From Caldifarciminota bacterium (GTDB taxonomy: Bacteria; Hydrothermota; UBA3073; NMUJ01): DNA of 29,038 nucleotides. The notes under the pieces were generated by a model. The model saw only the letters and a program-made list of their open reading frames with translations, ran no database searches and was not told where the DNA came from. The stretch is from positions 1 to 29,038 of the forward strand of contig JAGGUB010000032.1 of the NCBI GenBank assembly GCA_021158725.1. Reading direction: 5' to 3'. Positions within the stretch are counted from its first letter, which is position 1; each line of letters opens with the position of its first letter. Positions 1 to 8,482 of this stretch are shown here, in pieces. A program made the translations under genes and the position numbers.

Positions 1-445
1 TACTGGGTTTACGCTAACTGAGCTGTTGATGGTGATCGTACTACTCGGTATACTTGCGGCATTCGTCGTCCCACGCATGTTTAAGCTACACGAGGCAGCT
101 CGTATCAATGCCACCAAAGATGAGCTACTACAGCTACGACGTGCAATAGTTGGCAATCCCGACGCCATAAGCGGGGGGCAATACACCGATGTGGGCTATC
201 TCGGTGATGTAGGTAGCCCCCCGCCTAACCTTGAAGCACTCGTCCATAAACCCGACGATGTACCCGAATGGAACCCCTACACACGTATTGGCTGGCATGG
301 CCCCTATATCGATACGCTTGCAGGTGACTACCTTCATGATGCATGGGGTAACGAATACATCTACGACCCCGATCGTCGCATAATAAAAAGCAAAGGCCCC
401 GATGGCATAAACAACACCGATGACGACATAATCGTTAGGTTTTGA
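1..445 (+). CDS. GspG-like pseudopilin, 5' end outside window
   Basis: Small pilin-like subunit that would be inserted in the inner membrane, cleaved by prepilin peptidase and polymerised into a pilus or pseudopilus. The reading frame is open from base 2. It reads TGFTLTELLMVIVLLGILAA, the class III prepilin motif, with G at bases 5-7 as the cleavage glycine, F+1 and E+5. The true start and basic leader therefore lie just outside the window, and the in-frame TTG (26) and ATG (29) are not starts. The mature part has the GspG-type core (GPYID, DAWGNEYIYDP) and ends in an Asp-rich tail, SKGPDGINNTDDD, like the calcium-binding end of GspG. It lies 1 base before its longer paralogue. Family is confident; its exact role (major or minor pilin) cannot be decided. 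Confidence 0.9.
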   Translation, partial: TGFTLTELLMVIVLLGILAAFVVPRMFKLHEAARINATKDELLQLRRAIVGNPDAISGGQYTDVGYLGDVGSPPPNLEALVHKPDDVPEWNPYTRIGWHGPYIDTLAGDYLHDAWGNEYIYDPDRRIIKSKGPDGINNTDDDIIVRF

Positions 446-446
446 G

Positions 447-1574
447 ATGCTTAGGGTCAAAACCCGTGAGGGGTTCACACTGGCGGAGCTACTTGTAGTC
501 ATCGTAATACTCGGTATCATAGCTGCAGTAGCTACACGTTCGGTTATAGGTGCTTTACAGCAGGGTCGTGCACAGGCGACCATGAAGGAGATGGAAGCCA
601 TAGCACATGCTATAGTGGGTAACCCCAACCTCATCGCAAACGGCGAACGTATCGATTTTGGCTTCGTTGGCGACGTTGGTAGGTTACCGAACTCACTCGA
701 TGAGCTTGTCCAAGATCCAGGTGACCCCAACTGGCATGGCCCATATTTAGATGTACCGTTTGCAGGCGATACCCAGGGTTACAAATACGATGCGTGGGGA
801 AAGGCATACATCTATGACAATAACAACCTCACACTCAGAAGCGTAGGTGGCCCCGACACCATAGTATATAGAATAGCATCCAGCCGTTCAGATATACTCA
901 ATAACCACATACTTGTGACAGTTGTCGATCGTGCTGATAACCCACCCGGTGCAGCACATGATTCGATCACCATATCACTGTATCGTGCACCGGATGGAAT
1001 TTTTGAAAACTCTTTACAACCCACCCCACATGGTATAGCAGATTTTGATTCAGTAACCATCGGTAGATACTACCTACGTGCTGTGTATGGCAATGATACA
1101 GTAGTTAAGGTCGTAACCGTACCGCCACGTGCTATAGTTGATGTCACCGTTAGGTTCGTTAACGCATCCTGGGTATCTACCGCAGGTGCGGGTAACCTTG
1201 TCTACGTTGATGGTACCGCAAGGGCATTTGGCTGGTGGCGTGATAATGTCAGGTTTGAAATACGTAACACATCATCTGACACCATATATTACACCTCCAT
1301 GTCTTGCACATACGATGAGACCGCATGGTACGAACAGGTAAGGATTGACGGCTTCACAGTTTGGGACTACGGTGGTGGCTCACGTGCAGCCAGTGGCCAA
1401 ACCATAACATTGACAGGCAACCGCTACATACCACCAAGTACTGTAGATACGATACAAATACGTAATTTCAGAGACAATTTCATGGGGTTTGCATTTCCAG
1501 TCGATATGCGTGGTACAAACTTTACGGTCCAATTTAACGATGGTTCGATAGTTAGGTTCACGGTACCATTCTAA
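447..1574 (+). CDS. GspG-like pseudopilin with long C-terminal beta-rich extension
   Basis: A 375-residue prepilin. The leader MLRVKTREG is followed by the FTLAELLVVIVILGIIAA helix, giving cleavage after G9. Residues ~30-135 parallel the preceding pilin closely (AIVGNP, GDVG, WHGPYLD, DAWGKAYIYD), so the two are tandem duplicates. It lacks the Asp-rich C-terminal end. Instead ~230 extra residues follow: first a segment resembling a carboxypeptidase-regulatory or Ig-like sandwich (~145-230, ending VVKVVTVPP), then an Asn/Thr/aromatic-rich beta segment to the end. The extension would sit on the pilus surface or tip; that is inference. The stop overlaps the next gene as TAATG, which implies translational coupling. 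No Shine-Dalgarno is visible. Confidence 0.87.
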   Translation: MLRVKTREGFTLAELLVVIVILGIIAAVATRSVIGALQQGRAQATMKEMEAIAHAIVGNPNLIANGERIDFGFVGDVGRLPNSLDELVQDPGDPNWHGPYLDVPFAGDTQGYKYDAWGKAYIYDNNNLTLRSVGGPDTIVYRIASSRSDILNNHILVTVVDRADNPPGAAHDSITISLYRAPDGIFENSLQPTPHGIADFDSVTIGRYYLRAVYGNDTVVKVVTVPPRAIVDVTVRFVNASWVSTAGAGNLVYVDGTARAFGWWRDNVRFEIRNTSSDTIYYTSMSCTYDETAWYEQVRIDGFTVWDYGGGSRAASGQTITLTGNRYIPPSTVDTIQIRNFRDNFMGFAFPVDMRGTNFTVQFNDGSIVRFTVPF

Positions 1575-3142
1575 TGCCAGTATATCGTCGTAAATCAGGT
1601 TTACAGGTGACACCAACCATAGTAAAGTACGCAGTGGTGCGTCCACATCGTCGTACCTATCGTGTAATACATACCACAAAGCTGGCAATAAAGACAGATG
1701 CTGACAAATCGCGTGCGTTTGAGATCATCCGGCGTGGTAATTTTGTTCCATCCGATAAACTCGTAGTCTCCTATCCTACCGATATACATCATGTGGAGGC
1801 AATCTTCCCCAAGCTATCAGATAAAGAGTTGCTCCACGCAATAGAATTAAATGCTGAGAAATATCTTACAGATAAACCCGAATCTGTTGCTTATGACTTT
1901 AAAGTTACACATAGATTCATGGAGGATCACACCCTCAAACAGCGTGTGTTCATTTTCTCGCTACCAAAAGATAAACTCGAATCCGAACTCTCACTACTTC
2001 GTACAGCTCACATATTCCCGTATAGGTTAAGTGATGCATCGTTTGCACTTTGGAACCTCGCCGCATGTACACCTGAGTTGCCACCAAACACATTACTCGT
2101 AAACATAGATACAGACTATACGATTATGGTTTACATCCGTGAAGGTAAGCTATGGTTCAGCCGCACCATACCGCTTGGTGTATCAAGCTTATTAAAAGAC
2201 CTTCAATTAACGATAAGCCTACCCGAAGGCCGTGTGGTAGTAATCGATGCCGATCGTGCCAGTGAGTTACTTGAGAAATATGGCATACCGGAGCCATCAG
2301 ATGAAACCACTGAAGAAGGTATACCATTCTCGATGTTTAGAACGTTTCATCGTCCATTTATCGAGAAAATATCTATTGAGCTAAACCGTACCATCAACTA
2401 CATATCGTCGACTTTCAACCGCGACATAGATGCCATCTTCATAACCGGTGATGGCGCCAGTATCAAAAACCTTGTCCAATCCATATCCGAGGAGTTCACC
2501 ATCCCTTGTAATGAGTACAATATCGACCACATATTTCCAGCAGAATCGAAATCCACCCTACATGAATTCGCTATACCACTTGGACTCGCAATAGATGTTA
2601 ATAACGTTAACCTATTGCCTCGTGCACTCGAATACGAATGGCATGCTATCCTGTATCGACGTTATGTTAAACTACTTGCCGTGCTATCAATACCTGTATT
2701 GATATCCATATATGGGTTGTTACACCTTCAAGAGACCATACTCAAGGAACGTATGGCTTCACTTTCGATCCAGTATAATAATGCCAAAATCACAGCAAAC
2801 GAATTCATCTCACTCGTAGAGAAACGCGATAACCTACGTAAACGCTTACAATCATTACCGAATGTACCACGTACCCCTCCATATGTTGGGATATTGAAAC
2901 TTTTATCCAACATTACACCTCCTAATCTACAATTGACGAAGCTGGAATTATCCGATCATCATGCTTTAATCTCAGGCATGGTAGCAGGTACCGATGTGGG
3001 GTTGGAATTACAGCTATCACAGTTCTTGCTCAACCTTAATCAATCCCCTTACTTCTCAGCAATCACACTACTGAATAAATCTCACACCACTATCGATGGA
3101 ATACCTTGCTTAACATTTGACATAGAGTGTAAGATAAAATGA
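1574..3142 (+). CDS. pilM: PilM-PilN fusion, type IV pilus inner-membrane platform
   Basis: 522 residues combining two normally separate proteins. Residues ~1-340 resemble the cytoplasmic actin-like PilM (ligand strand TLLVNIDTDYTIMVYIREG, later DIDAIFITGDGASIKNLV). Then comes VNLLPRALE at ~345, the characteristic start of PilN. One transmembrane helix follows at ~363-383, then a coiled-coil-like stretch (~385-430) and a periplasmic ferredoxin-like domain. PilN normally binds PilM through its cytoplasmic INLLP peptide; here they are covalent, as in GspL of type II secretion. In the alignment alignment partner the next gene is PilO, overlapping by ATGA. GspL-like is the alternative name; PilT in the same operon favours a type IV pilus. 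The N-terminal ATPase motifs look divergent. Confidence 0.82.
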   Translation: MPVYRRKSGLQVTPTIVKYAVVRPHRRTYRVIHTTKLAIKTDADKSRAFEIIRRGNFVPSDKLVVSYPTDIHHVEAIFPKLSDKELLHAIELNAEKYLTDKPESVAYDFKVTHRFMEDHTLKQRVFIFSLPKDKLESELSLLRTAHIFPYRLSDASFALWNLAACTPELPPNTLLVNIDTDYTIMVYIREGKLWFSRTIPLGVSSLLKDLQLTISLPEGRVVVIDADRASELLEKYGIPEPSDETTEEGIPFSMFRTFHRPFIEKISIELNRTINYISSTFNRDIDAIFITGDGASIKNLVQSISEEFTIPCNEYNIDHIFPAESKSTLHEFAIPLGLAIDVNNVNLLPRALEYEWHAILYRRYVKLLAVLSIPVLISIYGLLHLQETILKERMASLSIQYNNAKITANEFISLVEKRDNLRKRLQSLPNVPRTPPYVGILKLLSNITPPNLQLTKLELSDHHALISGMVAGTDVGLELQLSQFLLNLNQSPYFSAITLLNKSHTTIDGIPCLTFDIECKIK

Positions 3143-3678
3143 AAGCACACGAACGCCGTACAACTATTATGCTAATCCTGCTAATAGTGGTGATAATAGG
3201 TGGTGCATTTTACTTTTTCTTTATGCCTAAAATACGTTCGATCAACACCTTACAGGCTGAAGTGGCTACACTTTCGAGAAGACTTTCCGAAGTACGTCGC
3301 TATCGTGACGAACTCAACTCACTTCGTGACGAAGTTAACCGCTTATCTGCACAACTCACACTTACCGAATCGCGTTTCATAACAGGTGAACAGGTGCTCA
3401 CAGTCATCAATGAGATCGCCGATACTGCCAGATCCTACCAATTGCGATTGGTAAATATAGAGCCACCCGATATCAACTTAATCAGTGATGGCAAAAGCGG
3501 TAGCTTACCTGTACATTTCAGGTTATATGGCCGATTTATACAAATAGGTAAGTTTATCGAGCAGCTCGAAAACCTCCAATACGCTATCACTATAAGGGAG
3601 ATTAAGATATCGTCATCACCCGACCTCTATCCACAAGTATTGGCAGAAATAACTTTTGACTTATATAAATTAAGATGA
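3139..3678 (+). CDS. pilO: PilO-like type IV pilus assembly protein
   Basis: 179 residues with a bitopic layout: a short basic N terminus, a transmembrane helix at ~10-29 (IMLILLIVVIIGGAFYFFF), a coiled coil at ~35-80 (LQAEVATLSRRLSEVRRYRD) and a C-terminal alpha/beta domain (~85-179). The domain contains FRLYGRFIQIGKFIEQLENL, the usual PilO/GspM pattern. PilO dimerises with PilN in the inner membrane and links PilM to PilP and the secretin. Gene position (after PilM/N, before PilP) and four-base ATGA overlaps on both sides support the call, which sequence similarity alone would leave weaker. No Shine-Dalgarno; translation is probably coupled. Confidence 0.82.
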   Translation: MKAHERRTTIMLILLIVVIIGGAFYFFFMPKIRSINTLQAEVATLSRRLSEVRRYRDELNSLRDEVNRLSAQLTLTESRFITGEQVLTVINEIADTARSYQLRLVNIEPPDINLISDGKSGSLPVHFRLYGRFIQIGKFIEQLENLQYAITIREIKISSSPDLYPQVLAEITFDLYKLR

Positions 3679-4088
3679 CACGTAAACTGTTGCTTATAGT
3701 GTTGCTCGGTGTGTTAGGCTATGCGGTATACACGTGGGTTATGAAACCACCCTCTGGCGGGAAATTAACCCCTAAGCCTATACCGAAAGAGCCTCCAACC
3801 GAGCTAAAACTTCATGAGGAGGCAACTCCATCTGTTGGATACGTTAAATATAATTGGAATAAAGATCCATTCGCAAAGTTACCAACTGCTTCACCCACAT
3901 TATCTCAGGCGTCACAATTACAACTACGTGGTATACTCTGGGATAATAAAGGGGGGCTTGCCATGATAAATGATAATTTAGTAAAAGTAGGTGACACCAT
4001 CGGTGGTTGGCGTGTGGTACGTATCACTCCCTCATACGTGCTCCTCAAACAGGGTGAAATGGAGATAAAACTAACCCCTACAGAATGA
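3675..4088 (+). CDS. pilP: PilP-like type IV pilus assembly lipoprotein/anchor
   Basis: 137 residues: N-terminal membrane helix at ~5-21 (LLLIVLLGVLGYAVYTWVM), a proline-rich linker (~25-50), the NKDPFAKL motif typical of PilP/GspC, then a small beta domain (LQLRGILWDNKGGLAMINDN, VKVGDTIGGWRVVRI, YVLLKQGEMEI). This HR-type domain usually binds the N-terminal domains of the secretin. It has no lipobox cysteine, unlike many PilP proteins, so it is anchored by its helix as GspC is. Overlaps both neighbours by ATGA. The call rests on the domain pattern plus its place between PilO and the secretin. Confidence 0.8.
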   Translation: MTRKLLLIVLLGVLGYAVYTWVMKPPSGGKLTPKPIPKEPPTELKLHEEATPSVGYVKYNWNKDPFAKLPTASPTLSQASQLQLRGILWDNKGGLAMINDNLVKVGDTIGGWRVVRITPSYVLLKQGEMEIKLTPTE

Positions 4089-5635
4089 TGGTCACTCGTT
4101 TGATTGCATTTCTTTTAATTCCATCCATAACAACAGGTGTAACACTGACTTCTGTCGACACCTATAAGATAAAGGATGTGACCTTGGTTACCATATACGG
4201 TGACGATACCCTACAGATAGATAATTTCTACCTAAGTAACCCACCTCGCATAGTGTTCGATTTCTATAATGCAGTACCTAAATTACCATCCGTAATACCC
4301 GTGAATTTGCCACCCCTTACTCGGCTACGGGTTGGTTACCCAACCATCAAGCCCAACGCCACCCGTATCGTGATGGATGTCACAAACATACAGGGTTACA
4401 GTGTATTAGAACGCGATACATCCATAACCGTAGGGGTTGTCCCACTTCATGTCGAAAAACTATATCCTAAAGAAATTACCAAACTACGTAAGGCACCACT
4501 TATCACACTTGACCTAACGAATGCCGATATCCGCAATGTGCTCAAAATGCTGGCTGATAGATACAACTTGAACATAGTAATAAGTGAAGCTGTAACCGGC
4601 TTCATAACCGTACACCTGAAGAAAGTTACCCCTTTAGAAGCATTTCAATCCATCCTCCAAGCAGCCGGCTGTACATTTGTGGAATCCGAAGGCATACTTA
4701 TCGTTAAACCGCTTGCTGAGACACACACTATTGAGATGGATACACGCATATTTAAGCTCGAATACCTTGATGCCACTGATGCGAAGGAGAGTATCAAAAA
4801 CCTCTTATCCCCAAATGGCAAGATAGACGTACTTTATCACACATATACTAAAGAAGGTAAACGTTCCGATCTACTTCTTGTAACTGATATACCGACGAAC
4901 CTCGAAAAAATAGCACGTGTATTGAAAGAAATGGACAAACCTCTACCTCAAGTCAGTATCGAAGCGAAGTTCATCGAAACGCGACTCACCAAAGACGAAG
5001 CTATGGGGATTGACTGGTCTATGCGTCTACGTATGGCAGGCGTAACTGCACCGTTACCACTTATACCAGCCATGCACTGGGAAGAAATGACGATCGCTAC
5101 ATTGTCGCCAGCTGAACTCACTGCGCTGCTCGAGATACTCCAACGTGAAGGTAGATCGCGCTTGCTATCCAACCCACACGTGGCAACCCTCGAGAACCAA
5201 ACTGCTGTAATAACGGTTGGTACAACTGTACCAATACGTCAGGTGATGATAGAACCCACAACCGGTAGAGAGATAGTAACCTACGTTGAACGCTACATCC
5301 CAATATCATTAAAGGTGACCCCACGTATCAGTGAAGACAAATATATCACCATGACGATAACACCATCGGTTGAGGAGATCGTCGAATGGCGTGGCCCACC
5401 CGGTGAGGAGCGTCCCGTCACCTCCAAACGTGAAGCTACCACCCAGATAACTGTTAGAGATGGTGAAACGATAACGATTGGTGGGTTGATAAAAGAAGAT
5501 CGTATAAAGACAACCGGCAAAATACCGATATTGGGTGATATACCCATACTTGGCCGTCTATTCTGTTACGATAAAGTGGAAAAAAAGCGTTCCGAGTTGC
5601 TCATACTGATCACACCACATATACTGTCACGCTAA
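4085..5635 (+). CDS. pilQ: Secretin PilQ
   Basis: 516-residue outer-membrane secretin, the channel through which the pilus emerges. A Sec signal (residues ~1-19) is followed by an AMIN-like beta domain (~20-125), an N0/STN-type domain (~135-210, LDLTNADIRNVLKMLADRYN), an N1/KH-type domain (~220-290, FKLEYLDATDAKESIKNLL) and the C-terminal secretin gate and barrel. The barrel part carries SRLLSNPHVATLENQTAVI and GKIPILGDIPILGRLF, both secretin signatures, and ends in ELLILITPHIL. It is shorter than many PilQ proteins because it has one AMIN-like and one N1 domain. No pilotin gene is adjacent. ATGA overlap with pilP and TAATG with pilT. Confidence 0.93.
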   Translation: MMVTRLIAFLLIPSITTGVTLTSVDTYKIKDVTLVTIYGDDTLQIDNFYLSNPPRIVFDFYNAVPKLPSVIPVNLPPLTRLRVGYPTIKPNATRIVMDVTNIQGYSVLERDTSITVGVVPLHVEKLYPKEITKLRKAPLITLDLTNADIRNVLKMLADRYNLNIVISEAVTGFITVHLKKVTPLEAFQSILQAAGCTFVESEGILIVKPLAETHTIEMDTRIFKLEYLDATDAKESIKNLLSPNGKIDVLYHTYTKEGKRSDLLLVTDIPTNLEKIARVLKEMDKPLPQVSIEAKFIETRLTKDEAMGIDWSMRLRMAGVTAPLPLIPAMHWEEMTIATLSPAELTALLEILQREGRSRLLSNPHVATLENQTAVITVGTTVPIRQVMIEPTTGREIVTYVERYIPISLKVTPRISEDKYITMTITPSVEEIVEWRGPPGEERPVTSKREATTQITVRDGETITIGGLIKEDRIKTTGKIPILGDIPILGRLFCYDKVEKKRSELLILITPHILSR

Positions 5636-6705
5636 TGGAGAAGACCCCATCGCTTCCACAATTGTTGCAACTTGCTGTTAAGCATGAAGCTTCAGACCTA
5701 CATTTAAGTGTGGGTTATCCACCTATACTTAGGGTTAATGGTGTGCTAACCACACTCCCATTACCACCATATACAAATGATAGGTTAGAAAGCGAGCTGC
5801 TATCACTTTTGGATACACATCAACGGCAACGACTGCAAGTTGACAAAAATATAGATTTCGCATTCTCCACACCTGATGCACGCTTCCGGGTGAATATATT
5901 CTATCAGCTTGCAGGCATAGCAGCCGCTATTAGGGTGTTATCCACCCGTATTCGTACGTTGGAGGATTTACCTGCACCACCAGCTTTAGCCGAGCTCGTA
6001 AAGAAGAAGCAGGGCCTCATACTGGTGACTGGACCAACAGGTTGCGGTAAGTCCACTACACTTGCGGCAATGATCGACCGCATCGATTCCGAACGCCATG
6101 CACATATAATAACGATCGAGGATCCAATCGAATACATATTCGAGGGCAAAAACTGTCTCATAAATCAGCGTGAAATAGGTAGGCATGCGAAATCGTTCGC
6201 CGATGCATTACGTAGTGCATTACGTGAAGATCCCGATGTCATACTTGTAGGTGAGATGCGTGACCTTGAGACGATATCACTTGCATTAACAGCAGCTGAA
6301 ACAGGTCATCTTGTGTTATCAACCCTACACACAAATAATGTTGCCGAAACCGTGGATAGAGTGATAAATGTATTTCCAGGTGAACAACAGAACTTCATTC
6401 GCCACATATTCGCCAACGTCATACAGGGTATAATTTCACAGAGCCTCGTCCCTAAGCGTGACGGTACACGTAGGATCGCTGTGATGGAGGTGCTGATCGC
6501 CACACCCGCAATCAGGAATCTCATCCGTGAGAACAAATCCCATCAGATACTCTCCGTTGTACAGATGAGCACACAGGAGAAGATGCAAACCTTTGACCAG
6601 GCATTAGTCAATCTCTACAATCAAGGGCTCATCTCGTACGATACTGCTATCTCATTTGCACGCGACCCCGTATTTGTGGAAAGTTCGGTTAAAATGTCCA
6701 AATAA
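5635..6705 (+). CDS. pilT: Type IV pilus retraction ATPase PilT
   Basis: 356-residue cytoplasmic hexameric secretion ATPase that powers pilus disassembly. It begins with the PilT N-domain motif ASDLHLSVGYPP (~19-30). Walker A is GPTGCGKST at ~132-140, the Asp box is HIITIEDPIEY, Walker B region REDPDVILVGEMRD, and the His box ETGHLVLSTLHTN. The AIRNLIRENKSHQI motif near the C terminus is diagnostic of PilT rather than the extension ATPase PilB. Last gene of the pilus operon (TAATG with pilQ), followed by a 56-base gap with a promoter for ku. PilB and PilC are not in the window and probably lie upstream. Confidence 0.94.
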   Translation: MEKTPSLPQLLQLAVKHEASDLHLSVGYPPILRVNGVLTTLPLPPYTNDRLESELLSLLDTHQRQRLQVDKNIDFAFSTPDARFRVNIFYQLAGIAAAIRVLSTRIRTLEDLPAPPALAELVKKKQGLILVTGPTGCGKSTTLAAMIDRIDSERHAHIITIEDPIEYIFEGKNCLINQREIGRHAKSFADALRSALREDPDVILVGEMRDLETISLALTAAETGHLVLSTLHTNNVAETVDRVINVFPGEQQNFIRHIFANVIQGIISQSLVPKRDGTRRIAVMEVLIATPAIRNLIRENKSHQILSVVQMSTQEKMQTFDQALVNLYNQGLISYDTAISFARDPVFVESSVKMSK

Positions 6706-6725
6706 TCGTACCACCCGATTCAAAC

Positions 6726-6753
6726 TTGACTTGATAAGAAATCAACTCATAAT
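6726..6753 (+). promoter_or_regulatory. Sigma70-like promoter of ku-lig, probably leaderless
   Basis: TTGACT (6726-6731), 16-base spacer, CATAAT (6748-6753), then only 8 bases to the ku ATG at 6762. Transcription would begin at or beside the ATG. No Shine-Dalgarno lies in the gap. The same arrangement recurs before six other genes in the window. Confidence 0.6.
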
Positions 6754-6761
6754 TATTCGAT

Positions 6762-7529
6762 ATGCGTGCTATATGGAAGGGAACAATAACATTTGCCTTG
6801 GTAAATATACCTGTTAAACTCTACACCGCTGTACATAGTCGTACAATATCGTTCAAAAGCCTATGCCCCCACTGTCATCTACCATTGAGGTACAAAAAAT
6901 GGTGCAACCACTGCAACAAAGAGATCGATAAGCCACTCAAGGGGTACGAGATCTCCAAAGGTGAATACGTTATCGTTGAAGATACTGATTTCGAAAGTGT
7001 AAAGATAAAGTCCACCCATACGATAGAGATTACGGAGTTCGTACCACGTAAGTTATTGCCAATGATCTTCCACGAGAAATCGTTCTATATCGCACCTGAT
7101 GAAGAATCGGCCAAGGTTTACTCTGTATTTTATCATGCATTAAGGGAGCTCGACCGCATAGCGATTGGTAGGTTCACTTTCCACAATCGCGAATATATAG
7201 TAGCTATAGAAGCTGGCGACAATTGCCTACACCTACATTTTGTGTACTATCCCACGGAGGTTAAGCCCTCCATGGGTATTACGGAGGTCGTATCTCTACC
7301 GAGCCCAAATTCCGATGAATTAGCGCTTGCAAAAGAGCTGATCAATCGTCTCACGAAGGAGAAGCTCGATCTCACCAAATTCAAAGATCGCTACACAGAG
7401 GGATTGTTAAAGATAATCAAAGCCAAAGCCAAAGGCGAACGCATTGAGGTCACCGAAAAGTCAGAAGCCCAACCCACCGAAGCCAACCTCATGGATATAC
7501 TGAAAGCATCACTTGACCAACTTAAATGA
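6762..7529 (+). CDS. ku: Bacterial Ku, NHEJ end-binding protein
   Basis: 255 residues. The N terminus MRAIWKGTITFALVNIPVKLY is the hallmark of bacterial Ku, and EFVPRKLLPMIFHEKSFYIAP is the second conserved block. It is a homodimeric ring that binds double-strand DNA ends and recruits the ligase. Four cysteines, C35-P-H-C38 and C48-N-H-C51, flank RYKKW and could form a zinc-ribbon-like knuckle; many bacterial Ku proteins lack the first pair. The C terminus after ~220 is Lys/Glu-rich (KAKAKGERIEVTEKSE), the usual ligase-recruiting or DNA-contact tail. First gene of its operon, overlapping lig by ATGA. Confidence 0.95.
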   Translation: MRAIWKGTITFALVNIPVKLYTAVHSRTISFKSLCPHCHLPLRYKKWCNHCNKEIDKPLKGYEISKGEYVIVEDTDFESVKIKSTHTIEITEFVPRKLLPMIFHEKSFYIAPDEESAKVYSVFYHALRELDRIAIGRFTFHNREYIVAIEAGDNCLHLHFVYYPTEVKPSMGITEVVSLPSPNSDELALAKELINRLTKEKLDLTKFKDRYTEGLLKIIKAKAKGERIEVTEKSEAQPTEANLMDILKASLDQLK

Positions 7530-8482
7530 CACCAACATTACGTCCCATGCTATGTAGTGAGGGCAGTACAAAGTTGTTAGAAAGTGGTAACTACCTTTTT
7601 GAACCCAAACTCGACGGCATACGAGCGCTTATCGAAAAATCTGGCACCTCAATCAACATAATCAACCGTCGCGGTAAAATCGTCACATACAAATATCCTG
7701 AAATTGTTAGGAATATCAACCTACATGCAGAAACAGTTGTACTCGATGGCGAGATCGTAATCTTAGATGGTGGTAGACCCAACTTCTACAGGATCGAAGA
7801 ACGTGAACTCATCTCCGACCCATTAAGGATAGAGATACTATCGGAACTACATCCTGCCACATACTATGTGTTCGATATCCTTTACGTTGACGGTGAACCA
7901 CTCCTATCCAAACCACTTGAAGAGCGTAAGAAATTGCTCAATACTATAGTTCAACCCCACCCCCGTATTGACCTATGCCTATACACAGAAGATGGTAAGA
8001 CACTTTTCAATTCCATAAAATCGTTCAACCTCGAAGGAGTAATAGCCAAGTTGAAGGGCAGCCCATACGAACCCGGTAAACGCTCACGATACTGGTTAAA
8101 GATCAAGAATTACAAAACCATCGATACCATCATCTGTGGTTACACATATGGTAAAGGTGTACGTAGCCAATACTTTGGTGCACTTGTGCTCGGTTTATAC
8201 AAAGGAAATAAGCTCATGTATATCGGTAAGGTAGGTACTGGTTGGACTGAACTCCAACTTAAACACTTAGTCGAGCTTTTAAAACCACTACAGATAAATA
8301 CACCACATTTCGATATACCCTATGAAGTTATCTGGGTACGCCCTTGTTTGGTTGCTGTAATCCAATATATTGAATGGACAGAGGATTTGCGTTTACGTAA
8401 CCCTTCATTTAAACGTCTGCGGTTTGATAAATCGCCGGAGGATTGTAGATTTAACGGAGCAGCTATTACAGCTAAAAGATAG
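7526..8482 (+). CDS. ligD: ATP-dependent DNA ligase, LigD ligase-domain type
   Basis: 318 residues containing only the adenylation domain and OB fold of LigD. Visible nucleotidyltransferase motifs: motif I EPKLDGIRA with the adenylated lysine at K28, VVLDGEIVI, motif III YYVFDILYVDG, motif IV LEGVIAKL, motif V RYWLKIKNYKTID. The C terminus keeps the LigD pattern NPSFKRLRFDKSPEDC. It seals ends held by Ku. The polymerase/primase and 3'-phosphoesterase domains of full LigD are absent and have no gene nearby. The last 78 bases overlap, tail to tail, the 3' end of lnt on the other strand. Symbol is used by homology only; the protein is a stand-alone ligase. Confidence 0.93.
   Translation: MTPTLRPMLCSEGSTKLLESGNYLFEPKLDGIRALIEKSGTSINIINRRGKIVTYKYPEIVRNINLHAETVVLDGEIVILDGGRPNFYRIEERELISDPLRIEILSELHPATYYVFDILYVDGEPLLSKPLEERKKLLNTIVQPHPRIDLCLYTEDGKTLFNSIKSFNLEGVIAKLKGSPYEPGKRSRYWLKIKNYKTIDTIICGYTYGKGVRSQYFGALVLGLYKGNKLMYIGKVGTGWTELQLKHLVELLKPLQINTPHFDIPYEVIWVRPCLVAVIQYIEWTEDLRLRNPSFKRLRFDKSPEDCRFNGAAITAKR

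Noticed and set aside
26..445. First pilin beginning at the TTG at base 26 as a complete gene
   Set aside because: This would delete the GFTLTE cleavage motif encoded at bases 5-22 in the same open frame; the gene starts outside the window.
134..730. 198-codon minus-strand reading frame across the two pilins
   Set aside because: Lies antisense to two confidently identified pilin genes; no recognisable domain and no operon context on that strand.
6706..6761. Intrinsic terminator after pilT
   Set aside because: No hairpin with a T tract in the gap; only the ku promoter is visible.
8455..8476. Short AGCT...AGCT inverted repeat as a terminator between ligase and lnt
   Set aside because: Only four paired bases, no T tract, and it lies inside both coding regions.
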